A stretch of DNA of 31,652 nucleotides, taken from Gnetum montanum. Taxonomy: Eukaryota; Streptophyta; Gnetopsida; Gnetales; Gnetaceae. Every line of letters begins with the position of its first letter. Within the stretch, counting starts at the first letter, position 1. The notes under the pieces are model-generated. The model saw nothing but the letters and a program-made list of their open reading frames with translations, had not been told where the DNA came from and did no database searches. The stretch is from positions 3,260 through 34,911 of the forward strand of contig MNCI01038168.1 in NCBI GenBank assembly GCA_015680685.1. Reading direction: 5' to 3'. The translations under genes and the position numbers were made by a program. Below are positions 11,742 to 21,499 of this stretch, piece after piece.

Positions 11742-11782
11742 TTTAGGTGATCCATTATTATTATGATGGCACACATTATAAT
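11741..11782. repeat. 42-bp direct repeat, right copy
   Basis: This copy is identical to 11112-11153. Its first base is shared with the end of the right foldback arm. It continues directly into an AT microsatellite-like run. Confidence 0.85.
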
Positions 11783-11885
11783 ATATATAACTGACATATT
11801 ATATATATTATTTCTAAAAGCTATATTATATATTATATAATAAATATAATGTATAATATATAAAAAACAACATATATATTATTTG
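11775..11885. repeat. AT-rich ATATAT tract
   Basis: The tract is nearly pure A/T with repeated TATATA and ATTATAT words. It is an imperfect simple repeat with potential for cruciform or slippage. Confidence 0.6.
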
Positions 11886-11924
11886 CAAAGTGCATCACAT
11901 GCATAATTTCATTTTTAATAATTA

Positions 11925-12060
11925 AACTAATTAAAAATAAACAAAGTAAATTAAAGAAATACATTACAAAATAAATATAAAACTCAACTAAAATAACTTA
12001 AAATAAAAATAAAATAAGAAAAATAAATTAAAATTAAATTAAATAATCATAAAAGTAAAA
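11925..12060. repeat. A-rich low-complexity block
   Basis: AAATAAA and AATTAAA words dominate the + strand. It is similar in character to 3110-3260, with no coding signal. Confidence 0.5.
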
Positions 12061-14930
12061 TGATCGCTAAGCATCCAAATTCAAATTTCACAAGGCACTA
12101 AAAATTTTTTCAATAGTTTAAATACCATACATAATGTATTGACAAAGTTGAAACTTAGTAAATCATGGACTTTCATCATCAAATACTTAGAAAGAAAATG
12201 AGAAAGAAATGCATGGGATCATAAAGGATCAAAATTAAATAAATATTTAAAATTGAAACTATAGATCAAACATACAATTAAACATGAGGAAGAAAAGAAA
12301 TGTTTTACTTAATCATTAATATCAATGGAGTCATCACTACCCAACCATGAAACCAATCAAGTACCTTATGCAATCCAAGCACTATCATCCTGAAGGAAAT
12401 TAATAATGATCTTGCTTTTTGAGAATTCTAATTCATCGAAAACTCATAAGAGGTTCCTCCTCATATCAAGCTCCTATCCTTCTTTTAATTGTGAATTCCA
12501 TTAGTGAGATACTTGTAAATTATAAAAAACTAGATAGACATCAACATCTAATGCAAGTCCACCTCTTGAATGGCTAAATCCCATCCTTTACTTCACCTCG
12601 GTCAACTTCCTACTTATACAATGATGAATTAGAGATGGTATAACTAGAAATTTATGGAAAACTTGAATGATATAAAGGGGAAAAAAGAAATGCAACATTA
12701 ATAAATCTCTAATCAATGATTCAATTAGTTAATTGGAGCATGAGAGCATTCATCATACTCCATAAGGGTTCTTCTATTGGTTACCTTTATCACTGCTTAT
12801 ATAATCTAAAAGGATAGATCTCTATGTTTCCCTTTAGAGATACAAGATTGCATCACCACTATCAATGTCATCTAGTTCTAATTATTCTATGATTTGATCA
12901 TTGATGAAGCTAGAATAAATAAAGTATCCTAAATATCATCTAGAAGCCCAAGAATCTAATTTGGTTTTCTTCCCTCCCTAGACATATGCAAGGTAGCTTC
13001 CTAAATTTAATATTATCAAAAACCTTTATTTAGTTCCTTTGGTCATGCTAAATAATCAAATTCATACATTATTCTTGGACTAGATAATCTATGTAAAAAT
13101 GTTCCATCATGATCAAACAAGTTTTTAATCCTATGATTAAGACTTGATTAAAAGTAACATTTGACTTTACTAGAGTTTCCTCCAATAGTGTCTTCTAGGA
13201 ATTTAAAGCCATTAGATTTCAATGGCACAATAATTAATGTTCATAAAATTACACTTATTTTGTCTTCTTAAGTAATCTAGTGAGTTGTTCATGGACTTAT
13301 CATCCTATCCAAAAGTTAAAATTACCTATTTAAGAAACATATACTCAACTCATCTTCTTATAATCATGAAAACCAAAAGTTCTCTAGCCTAAGATCATAA
13401 TGCTATTGATTTGAATTACCCAAGAGTACAAGAAAAACATTCATTATGCATATCTCCATTATCTCATGCTTTTTTTTTTCTTTTCTTATGTTTTTTCTTC
13501 TTCTTCTTTTCTTATTTATATTTATATTTATTATATGTTTTTTCCTATATTTTTTACTTTATTATTTTTTTTGGAAATGTAAGAGAATTATTGCTTTTTA
13601 GAAATTATTCCTTTAGAGATGCATGGGGTGCTTTGATACTATTTGGGATTCTTGACATGAACTTACTGAAGTAGGTAGCTTAGCTAAGATTTCAATGTGG
13701 CTAGCATAGGTTCATGGAATCATGAAGTTTCACTAACCAATGTAGTTAGGAAAGGTATGTACAAATATAATAATTCAACTTCATTGATTAAAACCCATTC
13801 TAATAATCATGAGATCTATTAATGACACACCCTTTTCTAAATCATAACTAATCATTCATTAAGATTTTTAGAGCTTACATTTTAAAGTTTGAGCCCACCC
13901 AATACTCTTATGAATCTAATAGCAACCATTTTTTTACTTATAATGTTGGATTGAGCTCTATACTAATATAACAGGTTATTGCTAAAAATGAACTAACCAT
14001 GTGTGATTACTACCTCATGATTTGCCTCACCATAAGTTAGTATTATTGGAAATTTTCTATAGTGCTCATGTATTCCATGTTCTTTCCTTGTATGTTATAG
14101 TTCATAGTTCATGTACCTTTTGGATCTATAAGATATATATCATTAGATGTTATTTTTCAAAATGAAATTTGTAAAACAATATGCATAAAGTAGTGGAGTT
14201 ATTACTAGCTTCTAAGGTGTCATACTTAGAGTCATTACTTGATTTAAAGATATCAGACATGTACTAAGTGTATTAATGGATTAATTACTTGTATATGAGA
14301 TGTCAAACCTATAGAGAGATGCTATAGAAGTAGAGTGATGATAAGAAAGGTGGTGACCATGCATGGAAATCTCCTCACACTTGTATAAATAATGCTATAC
14401 TTGCTATTATAAATCTCAAAAGAGGCATCTATTTTCTGTAATTTTATGTGTTCATTCCCATTTGTGCTTTCCTAAAGTCTCTCAAGATCATTTTTCTCTT
14501 TCTTGTTTACATGTTCTAAATGCTTTGATCATAAGTTATTCTCATTTGATCTCAATTTACTCTCATAGCTACAACTACTTACATGTTTGTAAATTTAGTC
14601 TCATTTCTCATTCTTGTTCTCATTTTTTAATTAATATCTCACGTTCTTATTTGTTTTGCATACTTTCAATCCATTCTCTTAGTTCTTAGATGTCAAATTT
14701 GTTGAAGTGTACAATTCTTTTTATTTCAAGTATTTGTTGGAGTAGATTTAAATATGCTATTTTAAAAAGATACTGAAAGTATTTTAACTAGGACAAGACC
14801 TAGATCTAATTTATATGAAGGCTTAAGTTTCATCATTACAGTGTTTCAAGATTCTCTTTTTGAAATATTAGTTTAAAATATAGCTAAAGTTCATATTCAT
14901 GTACTATTTACATCATCATAACCTCACCAT
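12061..14930. other. Unassigned AT-rich region
   Basis: No domain or paired repeat was recognised. A T/C-rich tract at about 13468-13570 gives a spurious Phe/Leu/Tyr-rich frame on the + strand. A TGTATAAATA box near 14381-14390, followed by a pyrimidine-rich leader, could be an LTR promoter. The lower part may belong to the 5' LTR of copia element C, which must end at 15396, but its 3' partner lies outside the window and its start cannot be placed. Confidence 0.4.
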
Positions 14931-14933
14931 AAC

Positions 14934-15133
14934 CCATGGTCAGTTCATGGTCAAACTCCTATAAGATCACAATCCATGGTTAGCTCGTAATTGAATTCTT
15001 TCATGACTACAAATTATGGTGATATTGGGTTGGCCACCATGACTTGTGCTACACTCATGATTAAAGTGCACAAATATCGCAACATGTGGTCATCTCATGA
15101 TTCATTTTATTTAATAGATCATGACTCATGATT
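14934..15133. repeat. 40-bp minisatellite, five units
   Basis: Related heptamers of the CCATGGT / TTATGGT / CTCATGA type recur exactly every 40 bp, at 14934, 14974, 15014, 15054 and 15094. Between them are looser CATGA and ACAAT words. Looser relatives continue to about 15320 (CATGACTTGT, CTCATGGTCC). The array sits just before the inferred end of copia element C's 5' LTR, so it is probably an LTR-internal repeat. Confidence 0.5.
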
Positions 15134-15371
15134 ACTTATTTTGCAACCATAATCTCATCTTCATATTTAGTAATTTTTATTCTAATGACAACTTCTAATA
15201 TTCTCATAGTTTAAATTCATTATTTTTTTATCCCTATCACAACTTGTGATCCAATGTCATGACTTGTATTCTACTATGATGATATTTCTAAAACTCATGG
15301 TCCAACTTGTAATCAGTTTTCTAGTGGAGTTTATAGCTAAAACATTTTTCATTAATGCATCTAATAGATCT

Positions 15372-15409
15372 TATTCTTCTATATAAATCTCCAACATTGG
15401 TATTGAAGT
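15372..15409 (+). other. Inferred 3' edge of copia C's 5' LTR and its primer-binding site
   Basis: CCAACA at 15391-15396 is followed by TTGGTATTGAAG. This resembles the usual LTR end (CA) and an iMet-tRNA PBS (TGGTATCAGAGC) with several mismatches at 15398-15409. The gag ATG follows 14 bp later at 15423. The edge is inferred from this spacing, not from an LTR pair. Confidence 0.45.
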
Positions 15410-15422
15410 GACAATCTTTAGT

Positions 15423-16259
15423 ATGGCAAGTAAGGAAATTCCTAATTATTCTTTAATTTTCAATGATTCTCAAGATTTTATATGTTGTATTTACCTCATG
15501 ATGTCTTTATTATAAATCAATGAAGTTTGAATGTTAAAAATGATTTTGAATCTCCTGTTGACATTAAAAATTTGTTAAAATTGAATAAGAAGGAATAGAA
15601 GATCACTTAAAGCAAGATTCTCTTACTAAAATGATTATTTATACATATTTGTTTGAATCGATTAGTAATAGGATCATAGACAAGGAGACATCCACGGAAT
15701 GTTGGAAGGCATTTCAAGAATAGTTTAAGGGAGATTTGTTGAACCATCAGCCCAAGACTCCTAAATTTAGGTCTAAATTAAATAATTTCAAGATGCATAA
15801 GAGTGATTCTAGGAATCATTTTCTTGATAATGTACTTTTTATGTTAAGGAATGTAGATGAGTACAAATGTGATTATTTCATAAGGCAAAAGATCCAAAAG
15901 ATTATTCAAGTCCTATATGTTAACTATACGTATCAAAAATTTATGGTTACCATTGTTCAAATAAAATATATATCCTCCTACACTATTGATGACTTGATGT
16001 CTTGTTTAAGAGCCCTAAAAGAGTTGAAAACCTTCAATTTCAAATATGATAATACTTATGTTGTTTAGAACACCCAAAGAGGTAAAGAAAAGGTAGGATA
16101 AGAAGAGGTAAAGGAAAGAATGCTTTCCAAATTGATGTATAACAAGGCAATAAGTTTAATAACTCTAAAGAAAAAGATAAATTAAAAGAAAAGAGGTAGA
16201 TCAAACTTCCAAGAAAGAGACCAATGAGTATGTAAATACTACAACAAAAAGAAACATAC
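15423..16259 (+). pseudogene. gag: Copia element C gag, first part, interrupted in the zinc knuckle
   Basis: Gag forms the virus-like particle that packages the element's RNA. The ATG at 15423 follows the PBS, but the N-terminal third is broken by stops. From about 15640 one frame shows the UBN2/copia gag pattern: a CWKAFQE segment (TTAxExWxxL type), then LNNFKMHKSD and NHFLDNVLFMLRNVDEY. The segment IDDLMSCLRALKE (the IDELxxxLxxxE helix) ends at a TAG at 16066-16068. After a Lys/Arg-rich linker, the CCHC zinc knuckle begins at 16231 with CKYYNKKKHT. The second Cys has become Tyr. The knuckle is cut after two bases of the Thr codon (16258-16259) by insertion of element A. Reading resumes at 29281. 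Family assignment is firm. Confidence 0.85.
16255..16259. repeat. Target-site duplication of element A, left
   Basis: CATAC here matches AATAC at 29276-29280 at four of five positions. The copia C reading frame joins correctly when A and one copy are removed, which independently supports the position. Confidence 0.75.
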
Positions 16260-16452
16260 TAATGTAGACATCAAATAGGCCAAAGTAACATCTCTCCAAT
16301 GATGAGATCTTTCCATAGAGTTTTGGCATGTTTGGGAGTCTTTTGGGACTATTTTGATGACTTTAGGGTGTTCCAGGGGCTATGGGGACTTGTTGGAAGT
16401 TGTCCAAAGGTTCCAGGCCTCAAAACAAGCATCTTTAATTTTGAACTTGGTA

Positions 16453-16618
16453 GGAAAGATGTCTTCACTGATAGTTAGATGCCTTAAGCACCTGAAAGAA
16501 ATCTTCTCTAATAACGTCTACACTTAAGAGGGACATCTACTATTTCTCAAAGATGTCTTCTTTGATAACTTCTACAATTGGGAGAGATGTCCTCTATTTC
16601 TCAAAGATGTCTTCCATG
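16453..16618. repeat. 54-bp tandem repeat in element A 5' LTR
   Basis: Units headed by AAGATGTCTTC-like words start near 16455, 16496, 16549 and 16603; the last three are spaced 53-54 bp. The shared body is TCT(A/T)ATAAC...TCTAC...GAGRGACATCT...CTATTTCTCA. The array lies in U3, 66 bp before the TATA box. The matching array in the 3' LTR is longer by about one unit. Confidence 0.75.
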
Positions 16619-16683
16619 GATTTTAAAGAACATTCAATTGAATAATAAATTGCAGGGAAGATGAAGAAATATGGAGGAAGAGG

Positions 16684-16691
16684 TATAAATA
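16684..16691 (+). promoter_or_regulatory. TATA box of element A 5' LTR
   Basis: TATAAATA, followed by GACCTCTTG. It is conserved in the 3' LTR at 28925-28932 at the same relative place. Confidence 0.7.
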
Positions 16692-16909
16692 GACCTCTTG
16701 GGCCTTCAATAAAGTTTGATGGGAGAAAGAGAGAGTGTAGGAAGTTGGGAGAAGAGTAGAGAGAGATAGTGTCTTGGCATGGTGCCTTGATCATTATCCA
16801 TATGAGTGTGTATTTTCTTTGATTGAGTGTGTGAGAGTTGAATTGAACCTCTTGTTTGTACTTGGAAATATGTGCTTCCTTTCAACTGTAATTTCTCCAT
16901 TTGAGCAAG

Positions 16910-16915
16910 AATAAA
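16910..16915 (+). terminator. Polyadenylation signal in element A 5' LTR
   Basis: AATAAA occurs about 90 bp before the LTR end, followed by a T-rich stretch. The 3' LTR equivalent near 29178-29186 has decayed and no longer reads AATAAA. Confidence 0.45.
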
Positions 16916-17005
16916 GCTTTCATTTTCTTTTCTTGTTTAAATTTGTGTTTCTTATAACATTAAAAGAGCTTGGATTCTAGAATCCATAAGAGCTCCTCAT
17001 TAGAT

Positions 17006-17017
17006 AGGTATTAGAGC
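17006..17017 (+). other. Element A primer-binding site (tRNA-iMet type)
   Basis: AGGTATTAGAGC differs from the plant initiator-Met PBS TGGTATCAGAGC at two positions. It lies three bases after the LTR end. This fixes the + orientation of A. Confidence 0.8.
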
Positions 17018-17362
17018 AACTTGAAATTGAAGACAATTATATTCAATTGGATAATTCTTAACTCAATTGCAAAGAATTACTTCAAACTCTCAAGCTTGGA
17101 TGAATTCTTTCTTGCTACTTGTTCTACTCACCCTAGGATTTTAAAATTTCCTTTTGATCCCAAAGTTTTTCATATCTTTCAAGAATTGGAAGGTAATTAT
17201 GTAATTAGACAAAAATTGGCTTCTAATAGCTAGGGTTTAAAGATCTTCTACACATTTCTTTTAAGATCTAAGAAATTCATTTCTTGTTCCTTGAGAAATC
17301 TTAAAAATTTCACTTTTCCTTGTATAATTTTATGAAAATTTCCTTTTATAATAATTTCCATC
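17018..17362 (+). other. Element A untranslated leader
   Basis: This is AT-rich leader between the PBS and the first ATG of the gag-like frame. A 70-codon open stretch at 17021-17233 has no recognisable motif and overlaps the leader, so it is probably incidental. Confidence 0.5.
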
Positions 17363-18658
17363 ATGAATGAAAAGAAGAAAACTATTCAAGGTTTGTCAAG
17401 AGACATGGATGATATGAGAGGTGCTCTTAAGCTCATTACTAACAAAATTAACAAGCTTGGAGAGAACAAAGGACTTGCTTCTTCACCAAATGCATCCAAG
17501 TAAGGGTACAAGTCATGCAATTCTTCACCAAGACATTATTCAGTGTCATCCCTTGAATATGACATTCCTTTTGAAGATAAATACTTTGGATAAGGAGAAG
17601 CTCAAGATGATGTTTTTCTTCATGCTTCTAGTGCTAAAAATAAGTCTCAAGGCTAGAATTTTCCTAGGAAAGGAAAATAGGAACTTCCTTCTAAATCTCA
17701 AAGAAATCAAGGTGAAGGAATTGAAGTCACTCTTGCAAAAGCTTTTAGACATGCTTTAAGGATGCCTCATGTTGTCAAATCATTTAATGGTATGGAAGGA
17801 ACTGAAGCTTTTCTCTCTTGGTTGAAAATGATTAATAGGTACTTTGACCTCATGAAGAGTTCTGACCTCATGATTCATGGGAGGTAAAGGATCCAAGCCA
17901 AAGGAGTGATAAGTATTCCAAGAAGGGTGGAGAGCATTAATCAAAGGTATCATTCTCATATGTTTTGCAAGTTTTTCTATACTTTGTGGTAAGGGTAAGA
18001 ATATTCTAAGCCAAGTTGAGGAAATCTCATGGGAGATAGGGAAGTCTTCTAGCCAAGGTATGTGGAAGAATGATTACTTTGATGATGTTTTTGATGAAAT
18101 TGATGTTAAATACATGGCAAAGAGTTTACTTTTTGAGCTAGTATTTCCAATATGGGGTGAAGAGCTTGTTGATGATTCCTTTGAAGAGATTGTTGATGAA
18201 CTCCAATTTGGGATCTTGAACCTTCAAGCTTTGATGAGATTGGATAGCCATATTTTGAAGATCAAGTTGAACCAAGATTGGATGGGAGAAGCCATGAATA
18301 GGTAAGTAAGTGTGAGCTTTACCATGTTGATGGTAGTAATGTCTCTCATGTTGAAGATAGTGTGATGGATGCTAGTTTTTCACTTCACCATGGTAGTGAT
18401 TTGTTCAATTGTGACGTTCAAAACCATGATCATTGTGATGATTTTGATGAAATTGTGAATCATGTTGTAAGTGATGACAGCAATGTGATTTTTTATGTCA
18501 TTTTTAGTGAGAAGAAGACTAATAATGATAATGTGTTTGATTATGATAGCTATTGGCATAGTCATTATTAGAAGATCATTATTGATGTTGGTGAAGAAAT
18601 TGATAATGATATGATTTTTCATATACTGGAAATATTTTATATGAATTATGACAAGGAT
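17363..18658 (+). pseudogene. Element A unrecognised ORF, 5' part (gag-like start, acidic body)
   Basis: From ATG 17363 a single frame runs to about 17890 with only five stops. It starts MNEKKKTIQGLSRDMDD. Near 17788 it shows SFNGMEGTEAFLSWLKMI followed by NRYFDLM, the Fx-G-x-x-x-x-(E)AFLxW pattern of Ty3/gypsy gag. After stops and indels, frames at 18060-18302 and 18311-18658 are rich in Asp, Glu and His (FDDVFDEID, EELVDDSFEEIVDEL, NHDHCDDFDEIVNHV). No Cys-His knuckle, protease, RT or integrase motif appears. The frame continues across the B insertion into 27910-28116 without a shift. The gag-like start suggests particle association. The acidic part has no function I can assign. Confidence 0.65.
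18654..18658. repeat. Target-site duplication of element B, left
   Basis: AGGAT is identical to 27905-27909. In element A it reads as part of the Lys-Asp codons just before B. Confidence 0.9.
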
Positions 18659-19406
18659 TGTAATGATGGAAAACATCGGTTGCTGGAAATACCAAGTGGA
18701 GATCCATGTACACAGTTTTAACCCTGGATCCGTGTGAGGGCTGTGCTAGAGAAAACGAATCCAAGGTGCCCTGAATGGTCTTGTCGATCAGACAGAGACT
18801 TACTTATCAGTAAACTATCATGAATCGAGATGGTATATATTTTATGTATATTCCACGAGGTGAATTAATCTGATAAATCGTAGGGGGAGTAGAAAACAAT
18901 GTAAAAAAATTTGCAACGACGATAACACCAATGCAGCGAGAAAAAATCAAATCTAGGGAAGATGCGTAATTCCAAGATCTATGATTTGACCCAATAGCCG
19001 AATATATTGCATGCAATTTTCTAATGGCAGACTTCGCTCTTCTCAGTGTGAAGCATACACAGAACAATAAGAAAACTGTTTAGAAGGTGAAAGTGGAATG
19101 AAGGTTGATCTACCTCGTAAGCTAAAAGCTAGAATGCAAGGAAGGTCAAGCCTGGAACAAAATGCCTATTGGCCAACTACTTCTGACCGATAAACTTTGC
19201 CAATCGTACCAGATGATCTTTCGATCTTTGATCTGTTCCTTTCTCCTTTTGCTAATCCTTGATTAAAAGCTACCAATGATCGCCTGTGAGGAGGATAATC
19301 CTTTCACCGAGAAGATTAATCGCTCCCGATGCCAATGCTCATAAAAAATGCCTTCTGTTCTGGAAAAGGAAGATGGATTGATCTTCTTTTTCTTCGTCAA
19401 CTGAAG

Positions 19407-19430
19407 CATTTATAGGTTCAGCACCACGTG
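19407..19430 (-). promoter_or_regulatory. Minus-strand TATA box and G-box in element B 3' LTR
   Basis: The reverse complement of 19407-19414 is TATAAATG. CACGTG at 19425-19430 lies just upstream in the element's sense. In the other LTR the TATA is kept (27002-27009), but the G-box reads CACATG. This places the transcription start of B to the left, near 19370-19385. Confidence 0.6.
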
Positions 19431-19654
19431 GGAAGGCGTGGCCTTGATGAAACGTGTCTCGAACCTTCAAAACACCGTTGACTTGACAGATTTTATGTCA
19501 AAACTAGTCATGCGGCATTACATCTTAGAGGCGCAGTGTACTGTAAACCACCCTTGCTAAAAACCGCTTCATGATTACACTACGATATGCTGATGAGCGT
19601 ATCACCGCGTATGGATAGCAGGCACGTCTGGTACCGCCTTAGATGACTTTACAC

Positions 19655-20165
19655 TCTATTATGCTCATTTACGCTGACTAGCGTAGCAGAGCGTAATGTC
19701 GTAAGTTTCGCATGTATTACGCTTGTTTACATTGCATAGCGTAATAGAGCATAAACAGGGTCAACTTTCCAGCACATTACGCTTGCTTACACTGCGTAGC
19801 GTAACAAAGCGTAAAGCAACCAATCTGCAAAAAGAAGAAGTTGGAGCGCTGTAATTCCTTTTACTTTGACTTTGATCTTCAAGGTTCATTACGTTGTCCT
19901 ACGTAATGAAGCATAAAACAGTTTTGAATAGAAGACTTGGTGGAATACGCGACAAATTGAAGGTCGTTGCTTAGGCATTAAAATTGTCGCATTTGCCAAG
20001 ATTTCTGCCAACTCCATTGCTACAATAAGTTACTTTCTGACACCGCGTTACATTGTGCAGAACTACGCTAAGCGATATGACGCTATGTTGCATAATGTAG
20101 CGTAATGACGCTATGTTACGTAATGTAGCGTAATGACACTATGTTGCGTAATGTAGCGTAAAGAA
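19655..20165. repeat. Field of TTACGCT/AGCGTAA motifs in element B LTR
   Basis: At least ten occurrences of TTACGC or its complement GCGTAA lie in both orientations, often as inverted pairs around short spacers (for example near 19667-19700, 19724-19755 and 19775-19815). They recur at 20050-20160 and in the same order in the other LTR (27240-27730), there with more TG/CA decay. The field lies in U3 upstream of the TATA box. Confidence 0.75.
20078..20161. repeat. 28-bp tandem repeat, three units, in element B 3' LTR
   Basis: The unit TGACGCTATGTTGCRTAATG + TAGCGTAA occurs three times in succession. The 5' LTR has only two units (about 27673-27728). This accounts for part of the LTR length difference. 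Confidence 0.8.
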
Positions 20166-20329
20166 CAAAAACAAAGTTAGAAATTTTAAGAGACTTGGAG
20201 ATTTGGTGTTGCATGGCCCCTCTTTTTTTTTCTTTGCTTTGCTCTACCTTCTGGATTTCTGCTGCATGCATTTTTTCCTGAATTGTGAATCTTCACCTTA
20301 GGCCAATTCATAATTTTCACGATGTTTCA

Positions 20330-20343
20330 ATGGCCCCTCTTTG
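20330..20343 (-). other. Element B polypurine tract
   Basis: On the - strand, AAAGAGGGGCCATT directly precedes the 3' LTR start (TGAAACATC). This is the expected position and composition for the plus-strand DNA primer. Confidence 0.75.
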
Positions 20344-21490
20344 TTGACGTTTAGAGGGCTTGCCCAAAAGACGTCGACAAAGAATATGAAACATTGGATG
20401 GGTAAAAGTACCAACAACATCCGTCGACTGTTACTCAGGTGTCACTCTGTCAATCTAGAAGTGCAGAGGTGGGGAAAATTGGAGATGGAACGGTACAGGA
20501 GGTATTCATACAAAGGCAAGAGGAGAGAGGTTCAGGGAAGACTCAAGTGGGTGAGTACGGCTTTTTGCAAATGAGTCATGATGCATCCTCCTGTGATTGC
20601 ATTTGCATGGAGTTATACCATCATTTTGTAGACAAAGGGGTTGCATGGGCAAGTTGTGTTATGCCTGCATGGCCTGGATGATTTTTTTTACATCCATTTT
20701 GCCGAAACCCCATGTTTTTTTTGTGCTCCATTAGGCGAGTTGTGTTACGCCAGTTTATGGGCTTAGTTGTAATGTAGATGTGAAAAGCATATGTTGTGTA
20801 TTCACATTTTGTACAAGGAAAGTAGATGGAATGGTCAAGGAAGGGGAATAGGAACAGGATGTCAGATTATGAGGAAGGCAGGGTTGCACTTTTTGGTAGA
20901 TAGGCTAACCTAAGCAGCCATCTCAGAACACCGTCTATACCCTACCATTCTGGTGAACGTACCTTGGACGATGCCCTTGTAGCAAGTGATCTACAAACAT
21001 AAAAGAAAACAAAGAACACCATTGATCGGTCGAGTTACCGGAGAGGTTGTTGAAACAAGCACCATCCGAGGTGAGAAGGAATGGGTGAACCATGGATAAG
21101 GAACCGTAGCAAGAGGCTAGGGTCCCAATGTTGATGCTCGGTAACATAAGCTGCCATCAACAATCAGACCCATCGCACCTAACTAGTTATGCAAAGAACT
21201 AGCTAGGTAAATTTGTGAAGCCAGAGTTTGATAGCGATGATCAGCGGAGACCCCAGAGGTTGTGGTGGATGAGAACTCCGTTGGGGCTCTGGACCGTGAA
21301 AACTGATCTCTCAGAGGTGCTACCACTGAAAGGGCTGACAACATCTCCGAGGGATTAGTAGAATGTCTTTCTGCATATCCAAGGAATCAGCAAAAGGCCT
21401 GCAAGGTAGCAGTGCTAGGGATGCCCCAACGTTACACCTCTTCTGTTTTGTAGCCACGCAAGGATACCCACGCTCACTTGATTCATGTGC
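20344..21490 (-). other. Element B 3' untranslated region, non-repetitive part
   Basis: No coding motif is visible on either strand. The frames on both strands here (for example 20341-20681 + and 20935-21147 -) lack recognisable domains. A short duplicated phrase, GC(A/G)AGTTGTGTTA(T/C)GCC, occurs near 20648 and 20735. Base composition is closer to B than to the flanks. Confidence 0.55.
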
Positions 21491-21499
21491 TGGCAGTCT

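Larger units (their letters stand above)
16260..17002 (+). repeat. Element A 5' LTR
   Basis: The LTR is 743 bp. Its start, TAATGTAGACATC, corresponds to TGATGTGGACATC in the 3' copy. It ends CTCCTCATTA against CTCCTCATCA, both consistent with G-to-A and C-to-T decay of TG...CA. TATAAATA lies at 16684-16691 and AATAAA at 16910-16915, giving a plausible U3-R-U5 order. A 54-bp tandem array lies upstream of the TATA box. Confidence 0.88.
18659..20329 (-). repeat. Element B 3' LTR
   Basis: The LTR is 1671 bp. On the + strand it begins TGTAATGATGG and ends GATGTTTCA, so on the element's own strand it starts TGAAACATC and ends TTACA. It carries a minus-strand TATA box, a CACGTG just upstream of it (element sense), a field of TTACGCT/AGCGTAA motifs, three 28-bp tandem units and an internal copy of the PPT. 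It aligns along its whole length with 26255-27904. Confidence 0.92.

Noticed and set aside
13411-13674. Open frame on the + strand, 87 codons, Phe/Leu/Tyr-rich, resembling a membrane protein
   Set aside because: The hydrophobic character comes from a T/C-rich simple tract. There is no start context, homologue or continuation.
15376-15390. TATATAAATC as the promoter of copia C
   Set aside because: It lies only about ten bases before the inferred LTR end, too close to act as the U3 promoter. An earlier TATA such as that near 14381 is more plausible but unproven.
16594-16900. Minus-strand frames in element A's 5' LTR, with a counterpart at 28835-29047 in the 3' LTR
   Set aside because: Similarity between the two is explained by LTR duplication. 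No coding motif is present.
18380-18764. Ile/His-rich minus-strand frames opposite element A's acidic ORF
   Set aside because: They are the antisense shadow of GAT/GAA-rich codons. Part of one crosses the B insertion boundary.
20341-20681. Two overlapping + strand frames in element B
   Set aside because: They lie antisense to B in its 3' UTR, contain no domain, and overlap each other in different frames.
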